Assembly: GCA_003991915.1 (NCBI GenBank)
Contig: RQTK01000201.1
Coordinates: forward strand, 3,098 to 67,097
From: Elysia chlorotica
Lineage: Eukaryota; Mollusca; Gastropoda; Plakobranchidae
Length of the DNA: 64,000 bases
Direction of reading: 5' to 3'
Numbering within the stretch: the first letter of the stretch is position 1; each line of letters opens with the position of its first letter. Shown here piece by piece: positions 55,910 through 64,000 of this stretch. The translations under genes and the position numbers were made by a program. The notes beneath the pieces were generated by a model that saw only the letters and a program-made list of their open reading frames with translations, was not told the origin of the DNA and searched no databases.

Positions 55910-58265
55910 CAACAGTTTGGAAATGAAAATATTGTTTTCCTTGTTGCTTAAACTAGTTAAAGTTGATTAAATTCCCATTCTTTTATAAAGTACTCAGGCC
56001 TAAGTCCTAAACTTATTTTTTTATTGAAATAACACAGATGTCTTCTTTCAACTACTACTGAGCAGTCTACTTCGTTCAATAATAAAAGCATTTTATACAT
56101 TAAAAACTTTGGTTTATGCTGTACTGGTATGATACTGATGTATCATAGGGTAGAAGATACATGTACTGCTAGTCTGTCTTGTAATCTCACTGATTATCTT
56201 GAAGCTATGAAACTGCACCCGAACTATCCCTTAAGTTGAACACAATACACCAAAACTTGGAAAATTTCAAAATACATGTATATAATTCTACAATCATATG
56301 ATATATTGAATTTTTTTTCTTTCAAGAAAGACAAACTCTTTAATATTGGTTTATCACTGATTTGATCTCATGTGAACTGGCATTAGGGTTCTTACTAATC
56401 TAATTTACTATAGGCTCCGCAAGGGTGATTCCTATCTTGTCAAAGCCAAGAGAGCAAAAGTTAATCTATACTCTCTATCAGTAAATGGGAAGTTTTATGC
56501 CTTGAAGATTTATTCATCTCTAAATCATAAGCACAGCATTATATTTATTATTGTACATATAAAAACAATGCCACAAAACAAGAATTCATATATTTTCTCA
56601 GGTTTTATTCAGACATAATAACCTTAAGCAAAAATATAGCAATAAGGAAAAACAAAATTAAAAACGTTTATTGTAAATTTATCGCTGTAGCAAATACATG
56701 TACTTTTATCACTGTTGTAACTATTGCAATGGACCAAATACTGAAGTCCTGTTTCATTTATATTGAAATAAACTTCTTCAGTCAAGTGTGCATGGCTCAG
56801 AAACACATATAAATCAGTTCAATGTCATTAATAATACGTAAGAAAAGGAAAAACAAAATTGGACTGCTCAATTATTCTATCCAAACTCAATTGAAAACTA
56901 CTTGTAAAATTGAGTTAATTTTACATAATTTCAATCAACAAAATGCAATTCATCAGAATGAAATCCAACAAGATTTTAACCCCTTGACACTTTTTGCCGA
57001 AGTTAATACCAGCTCAACAATCTTATACACCGGTATTAAGAATACAACCTTAACCCTAATCGCACCTCTGTGGTAATTTTTGACCCCAGAGGTCAGTTTT
57101 TCTCTATTTTACTATACTTGTAGTAGGAATTGATTTTTACATTATCATTTATCTATTCCTCAGTCATTCATTTCTCCAAATGATTCTGTCTGACTGGCAG
57201 AAAAAGGCTACTGATTATCCCTAACAGTATGTTATTATATTAGAAAATTTTATTTCACTTCCCCGTGAGAGCGGGAACAAACCGGAAAAAAAGATCACGA
57301 AAGTTTGGTAATGAAATCATGATCAAAGTCTGAAGGGAATGGGGTCGAAATATACCCCCGACACATATTGTTTTTTTCTCATGGAATCGAAATACATCCC
57401 CCAATGTACAGATGGGAATGCGTTATTTTTTCCTCTGTGCGGCATATGGGGTTGAAATGTACCCTCGACATATGGTTCAGCTGGGAAAACACAATATACG
57501 ATTAGGGTTGAAAAGATCACTGATAAATTGAAGGAAAAATGGAGTTAAAGTGTGTGTACATTTTTGCAGAATAGAGTGTAAACGTTTCTTTTGAAGAACA
57601 TGTTAAAGGGATAATTATGTTATAACATAACGGTTGTCTTTTTAAGTATGATTTGATGTTAAAATAAAGCATGTGTATAAAGTTTCAGTAAAAGCCCAAT
57701 TTCAGCAAGATTTGACATTTAACGAACATTCTTTAAGTACATAGACATTATCCAAAATGTCCGACTTCAATCCAAAAGAACTCCATCTATCATAATCATC
57801 AGCCATTGTGCACGATTTTTTTTCATTCAAGAATTTCACTTTGCCTCACATGAAAACACCCTACAGTGGAATCCGCTTAAAAATTAAAATTTTTTTTATC
57901 CCAAGTCGTGTGAAATAAAACAAATATGCAGTCAGTTCTTGGGTAAAAGCTTTAAAAACCCCATGTTGTACAATGTATAACAAATCTCAACAATTGCGGA
58001 AATTGTCAAAAGATAAAAAGAATGATGGAACAAAAAAAAACAACATAACACAAAAAATAAAACTGGATTGACACTTTCAATCCTAATGGCTTGCTGAGCT
58101 AGTATAAGTAAAACAGTGAATATCATTGTTTTGCTGTTCCACCACTTTAGCGATGTCCAACTTACAGATTCTTTTAAAGAATATAGGTAGCTCTTTGTAT
58201 TGAAAGTAAACTCGCATGATTTGAATAAAATCTTGTTAAATTAGTTTTGTTTTCATAGAACTCAC
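55910..58265. other. intergenic region between convergent HAUS6 and CCDC124
   Basis: AT-rich. Around 57340-57480 a short word of the form GGGGTYGAAATRTACCCYCG recurs three times. No gene seen. Confidence 0.5.
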
Positions 58266-58308
58266 CATTTATTTTCATTAAACCAATGCAAAATTTATTA
58301 CCATTGAG

Positions 58309-60642
58309 TTATTGTTTTTCGTTATAAGCTAATGATCTTTTATTTAATGGGTTTTCTGGAGACTTCATCCACTCCTTTTTCAACATCTGTTTCAGCTGAG
58401 AAAGGCGCATATTGGGATTTTCTTGTTTCAGAACAGGTAACCGGGTTGCCTCAAACTCTGTGTATGCAGCCCTGACTCTTTTCTCAGGGTGTTTGTCCAA
58501 ATGTGGCTCGTCACTGACACTATAAGAAAAAGAGAGGGGAAGATATGAATAATCAATTAAAAAATTGTTGTCTGCTTGAAAATGCTCAGTTGATCACAAA
58601 AGCGAAATAGATGTAAAAGATAAAACAGACAAAATTGTGCCTACCCGCACTAAAAGTGTACTGCCATACTGCTAGAAAAATTTGGTAAAAACAATGCACA
58701 ATACTGGTTTGAAAATTTAGGTTTTTCTTTCCACCAATATACAGTGGACCTCGGATGTAGCGAAGTCAGTGGGCCAGTCCAAAACTTTGTTACGCCTGGG
58801 GTTTTGTTACGGGCAAGGTCGTAATTAATAGACTTGATCCTAGACTTGATTCTCTAGGATGGCTTTAATTTTTTTGTGCTGTCTTTCTCAATTATTGAAA
58901 GTTTTAAAACAGCTTTGCCGTTCCCTAAGTGATTTTACCTCCTCCATTAGCTAAAATTTGGTTTCAAACAAAAAACATGTGCCTGTGTTTAATGAATAAG
59001 AATTGGCCCTAATCCTGAGTTTGAGTGAACATTTTCAAAAGAAGCTGATGCTGCTCGAGCATCTCCATTGAGATTATAAAATATATTTTACATATTTTAT
59101 GAAAAACTTGGGCGTAGCAAAGTACACATGTACATTTCAATTGCTCTGTATTCGCTGAAATCTTTAGAAATCTCAATAACTACTCGAGCCCAGTACTTCC
59201 TTTGGTCAGAGGTTTTCGTTAAGTCTCTTTGAGAAGTCCAACGTCCTTTAAAAGGCTTTATATAAGAGGAAAAAACATCCCTAAGAAAGCCTTCATTACG
59301 GCTAAAGTTTTGTTGAGTCTGATGTTGCTATATGCGAGGTCCACTGTAATTACTACATTATCCAACTTCATACTGGCCCTGGAAAAAAAAACTGGAGGAA
59401 AAGTTAAAAATCATAAAAAGAAATGATCTCAAATGACCAGTAATAAAACCAAAACTATAGAGACCATTTCTCTATTTCTTAAATCGCTGTCCAAATGCCT
59501 CTATGATTAAATTTTTTAGACTGATTTGACCTATAATTTCTATCAATAAGGCCAAACTTATTCAACTTCAAGGGAGGAAAGAGGATGCCCCCTCAGATTA
59601 CTCTCTTGAGTTTACATGGAGTGTAAATTGTAGAAAGGTTCAATCAAATACCTAGTACAAAGTAATCATGTATTGAAGCATTCTTGAAGAGTCTTCTTAC
59701 CTTAGAGCTGAAATAGCTTCATCTACATTTCTTGCTTCTGTACCCTCAATTTCAATTCTGTTGACATTTTCTTCTATTGGGATCTCATCATGTGATAGTT
59801 GGCTCTTTATCTTTGCAGCTGAAAGTGAATACAAATTTGTTATTAAACTCATACCTGAAGTTTCCAGATCAGAGAGGGAATACCTACAGAAAAAACACAT
59901 GCATTATCTTATTGGTCTGAAACTTTTTCAATAGCTGAGGTGACCGCCCAGAAATGACAGGGAAGTAAAACATTATTTAGTTAATTTTCTTTAAAATTCA
60001 AATTGATAAATTTATATTAGGGATTCCCATAGGCCTGAAAGGATGATGGAGGTACCTATTTACCATAAAAAATAGATGGTAATAACATCAAATGAACAAA
60101 AAATTTGAGGTTTTGATAGATTGACTATAGTATAAACTATAATTGAACTTTTATAAAAATGTGTACACAAAAAGTATCATAATGTATACACATTTTATGG
60201 AAGATCATACTTTGATGTATACTGTCAACATTGAACCTAGTACGTGAGACACATCAACACACACAAAATGGATTTCCTCTTGACAATGACATGCATACCT
60301 TCAGCTTCTGCGGCAAGCCTCTCTTGAGTTTCTATAATTTGAGCCCTGGTCATTTTAGCTGCTTGACTCTTGGCACCTTTGATGCTGTCCATTTCCTGCT
60401 CATGGAGCTGTTGTAACTCCTTTTTACGCTCAAGCTGCTCCACTCTCTTTTTTTCTTTATCATCCTTAGTTGAAATAAAAATCAAGTATTATATATTCAT
60501 TTGAATGAGCTTGCAATGGATTAAATGATTTGCAAGTACAATCCTTTCAGTGACAGTATTTCACCTATGCTATCAAAAAAGAAATGGATGATAAAAGTGT
60601 GGAAATTGGAAGAAACTACCTTAAAATTAAATTTAGTCAATC

Positions 60643-60716
<74 letters not shown>

Positions 60717-61004
60717 GGGGTGTTATCAAACAATTAGAAGGACAGAGGCAGCTTCTATTAGATTCAATAAAGTGAACAGAAGTCAAACTATTGACATAGA
60801 CAGCATTGATTTTTACTATTATAACATAATCTCCAATGTTAAGACCTTTCTTTGAAGTTTTCTGGCAATATGTTTGTCATCGTCTTTCCAAAGTTCATCC
60901 AATCTTTCTTTTTCTGCTTTGTCAGCAGCTTCTTTTTGTTGAGCATTTTTTCGAACTTTTGCCTCTACTGCTTTAGAGTTTTCTCCTTTGAATTTTTTGG
61001 GCAT
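58309..61004 (-). CDS. CCDC124: coiled-coil domain-containing protein 124 (ribosome dormancy factor)
   Basis: Conserved eukaryotic protein related to yeast Lso2, which binds idle 80S ribosomes and helps translation restart; also reported at centrosome and midbody. Four coding exons: 61004-60846, 60464-60299, 59818-59701, 58519-58309 (stop TAA). GT-AG junctions keep frame and join to 217 aa (human 223). The N-terminus MPKKFKGENSKA is the family's ribosome-binding start, followed by a charged coiled coil (AADKAEKERLDELWKDDDKH; KKRVEQLERKKELQQLHEQE), then IPIEENVNRIEIEG and the conserved C-terminal block KHPEKRVRAAYTEFE, ENPNMRLSQLKQMLKKEW and SPENPLNKR. The donor of exon 1 (AAG|GTCTTA) is weak. 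The acceptor TTTACAG just before the ATG shows that a non-coding 5' exon lies further right. Start chosen by full agreement with the family N-terminus. Confidence 0.95.
58742..59346. mobile_element. pogo/Tigger-like MITE in CCDC124 intron 3
   Basis: Terminal inverted repeats CAGTGGACCTCGGATGTAGC at the left and, as complement, CAGTGGACCTCGCATATAGC at the right, flanked by TA on both sides. CAGTGG..CTCG ends with TA target sites are typical of pogo/Tigger elements in the Tc1/mariner superfamily. The 605-bp body encodes no transposase, so it is non-autonomous. Confidence 0.82.
60645..60712. repeat. (GA)n microsatellite in CCDC124 intron 1
   Basis: About 33 GA units followed by GGAGGGGG, between exons 1 and 2. 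Confidence 0.97.
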
Positions 61005-63845
61005 ATTTGACCTGTAAAACAACAAAAAACCATATCATATACAGTTTAGATATATAGATGAGATTCCAAACCAACAGTTGTTTTTACAGTTAGTGTGGAC
61101 ATTATTTGAAAGATAAAAAAGTTTTCAAATGTGCCAAAAAAATTGTATTGGTTCAAAAGATATATTTTACCCCTAAAATACTGTGGTTTCCTGGGCATTG
61201 TTGGCGTAATCCTGTGACTGTTGAGTGAAAGTGCCCTTGTTAAGAGTAGTTTAGGTAAATTTGATTTTTTTTTGACCAAATATATAATGTTCTAAGTTCA
61301 TTTCTCTTTTTATTTAACTATGAATCATTGAATGCAGCCATCTTGAAGTTTTACAAAGCAAACAAATAATAAAATTAACAACAACAAAAATTAAATGAAT
61401 CATATTTTAACATAACAGCTTTCTTTTCCTTTAAAAAAGAATTGCATGTTATAGCCATTGACTAGAAACTGAGATAGTAGCAGCTTCTGCAGGAAAGATT
61501 ATAAATTCCCTGCACAAAAAAGTAACAATTTATAAAAAACATTTCAGATTAAATTATTGTAAGCAGTTCAAAATGTAAACATGACAGTACTAAAATAAAC
61601 CAACATCCAAACGCAATAGTTCTATGAACTCATTTATATTTAGATTGGTAGTGAAAAAAATATAGGCGATAACAGGGCAAAACCAGAGCACCAGTTAACT
61701 AATACTGCCACACCCCATTTTTTCACACCGTCACTTGTGCCAGACCCAGACTGGCCATTGGGTCGCCTTCAATTTCAAAGCACCACATGGGTTAAGTAAA
61801 AAAAAAAGGACGTTGCTAATCTCGCAGGCTGCATGATTAGCGTTGCACGCTATTCTCGCATATAACCTCTAAATGTAGTAACATGGGATGCATGCCAATT
61901 ATTTAGACAGAGACCCTTTAACATCTATACTGCATAAAAAGAAAATTTGGACAAAAACACTAGATCTAGATATAGATCTAGTGCGTAAACATTGAATCAT
62001 AATAGGCTATGATTTACCACCGGGTAGGGACCCCTGTAGTATAGATGCTTAAGTAGTGCCTCTAGTGATCTAAATACAATAAAACTAGATCTAGATCTTT
62101 AGAGAGAAATTAAATATATTGAAAACAAATCATAAATCGCTTACTCAGTAAAGTTATCAGGATATTATCATTAGATCTAATCTAGATGAAGGCTCGAATC
62201 TAATCTATAGGCTACTAGATCTAGAATCTAGATTAGATCTCTAAAGATACGTTGATAGTTTTCTAAGAAGTTCAAGACAATCTATTAGAGTAATAACATG
62301 AAATCTTGGGTACACCAAATCTTGATAGGCTCGATCTTTCCAGAATTGAAAAATTGCAACAGCGGTAGCAATAAGCTTAAATATATCTAGATTCTAGATC
62401 TATACCTCCGAGCTCTTCAGTGTCATTCTCCTAGAAGAGAACTAAGAATTGCTTACAACACAGGAAATGCTGAATTACTATTATATATTTTCATTTCAAT
62501 ATAATAAGAACATGACAAAATGCTTCAATATTAATTATACTTTTTTTAAATTCAATTTAATTTTATGTCCATTTTGGGAAACAAACGATGACTAAGCTGT
62601 GTTTTTGTTTTGTTTTTGATCGTACGTTTTGAGCTTGATCGATTTAACCTAAGCCCTGCAAAGAGGCATTTTATCTTGGCTGATCGCGTAGTTTCTTCAA
62701 ACAGAAGAGTTACAATAACAAATTCTCTCTGTGCCATGGCATGAGGAGAGAATCCCTAAGTTGTCAAGAAACTAAACCGGTAACTCAAGTAAGACTCACA
62801 CATAGATCTAGAATCTAGGCTAATAGATCTACTTTAAAAGGTATGTTTCCCTCCTCATGTATTTTGTAAGCCTACATTTAATTTGAAAATCCAGGCAGAG
62901 ACAAAATAGAAGAAAGGTAGACTGAGAGGACTTTAAAAGAAAGGACCAAAAAGAAAAGGGATGAAGACAGGAAAAAAAGGGGAGTTGCTACTCGTAACTC
63001 GGGGATCAACACAATATTAACCTTTTCACATCACATGATTTTAGGCCTATTCCTTGTGTGCACACTATTTTAGGAGAATTTTCAAAAAGTTAAAAGCTTT
63101 GATATTTATATTGTTGAAATGCAAGGCGCGCATATCAATACAAAAGGGTGCTAGATCTAGTAAGAGTGTATACAAGGCTATCAACCAGCACAACATTGCA
63201 GGGTGATGGGAAAGGTCTAGAATATAGATATAGACTAGATCTATCTGGTCCTAGCATTCTAGATTTAGAATGTAAAATTTTAGATAGGACACTCTTCCAG
63301 TTTATTGATACTGAGTTCTTTAGATCTGATGGTTACCCTTTGTTTATGTGGCAGGCACTTTCAACTATACTAGGCAAGATTTATAACTTTCAAGATTGAT
63401 ATTGAATTGACTAGAGTGAAATAGCCTACTTGCCTGATTTAAGGCAAAATATTTGGTGGCCCCAGTAAAATGCACCACGTGGGTTGGGAAAAGCAATTGA
63501 AATGGCTGTGACTAGCAGTAGCTAGCAGCATTTTTTTCTAAACCCATCTACAGACTAGCTGGTTAAAAATTTAAATTTATAGCCTTTCAGACTCGGAGCA
63601 CTTTAGTGCTGCTAGACAATCATTTATAACATAGATTAAGGGCTGAAAACTTAAAACCATTTAAGTGCTGATAGCCACTTCGATGATTTATTGAAAAAGA
63701 CTTCATCATTTTCCTGAAAACTATTTATTTTTTTAAATAAATTTTCTATATTGAAGCAAAAAATTTAAATTTGTCTCATGCTCATGACAGAACGTCAAGG
63801 AATCCAAAAGTTAGGGTTCTAATTGTACTTAGGGCAAACGATAAT
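61005..63845. other. upstream region of CCDC124 with AGATCT clusters
   Basis: Should contain the CCDC124 non-coding first exon and promoter, which cannot be placed. AGATCTAGATCT palindrome clusters occur at 61960-62225, 62385-62405, 62800-62830 and 63150-63265. No other gene was recognised. Confidence 0.5.
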
Positions 63846-63849
63846 TTTG

Positions 63850-63990
63850 AGGTAAGGTATTGCCATTACTTTTGCAGTGACTCAAGAGCCTCAGCTGGAT
63901 TCCGTACTGGGTGACACAGGGGGCCCAGAAAAAAATTTGTCCTGGCCCGATACGCAACTCAACACGTTCTCATAAGTGGCCCCACTCCCT
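63850..63990 (-). mobile_element. SINE (family 2), partial
   Basis: Shares ACTCAAGAGCCTCAGCTGG, the CCGTACTGGGTG region and CCCAGAAAAAAAT with the copy at 38175-38405. It runs towards the end of the window. Confidence 0.6.
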
Positions 63991-64000
63991 AAAGGCTAAT

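Overview
The window looks like nuclear DNA from a heterobranch gastropod, most likely a freshwater planorbid-type snail. This is inferred from intron-rich animal genes, an AT-rich background, dense palindromic AGATCTAGA/TCTAGATCT clusters, tRNA-derived SINEs with GGTTCGAGCC boxes, decayed non-LTR retrotransposons, and an immune-type gene joining C-type lectin and immunoglobulin exons. No bacterial, plasmid, phage or CRISPR features were seen.

Layout. (1) About 1.2-19.2 kb, minus strand: an incompletely resolved gene with a signal-peptide exon (19.15 kb), C-type lectin domain (CTLD) exons (18.36-11.53 kb), immunoglobulin (Ig) exons (8.78-6.60 kb) and a transmembrane exon (1.41-1.21 kb). Its middle holds a direct duplication of a two-exon CTLD cassette. 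Three N-terminal half-domain exons share the same intron phase, so they could replace one another. The introns carry minisatellites, microsatellites, SINEs and an antisense non-LTR retrotransposon. (2) 19.2-36.4 kb: intergenic sequence of simple repeats, SINE pieces and a decayed RNase H-bearing retrotransposon end, with no confident cellular gene. (3) 36.4-50.2 kb, plus strand: a complete 17-coding-exon HAUS6 gene (augmin subunit 6; 1027 aa by exon assembly). (4) 50.6-55.9 kb: a direct tandem duplication of about 2.6 kb starting just before the first HAUS6 poly(A) signal, each copy with a purine-only tract of about 650 bp. (5) 58.3-61.0 kb, minus strand: a complete four-coding-exon CCDC124 gene (217 aa), with a pogo/Tigger-like MITE in its last intron. 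(6) 61-64 kb: AGATCT-rich sequence and a SINE remnant.

HAUS6 and CCDC124 are convergent single-copy housekeeping genes (spindle microtubule branching; ribosome dormancy and recovery). The lectin/Ig locus is the accessory, fast-changing part of the window. Its most unusual points are the cassette duplication with amino-acid changes clustered at one end of the copied exon, an apparent one-base phase gap at the next splice junction, and an Ig exon whose splice donor lies inside a minisatellite unit.
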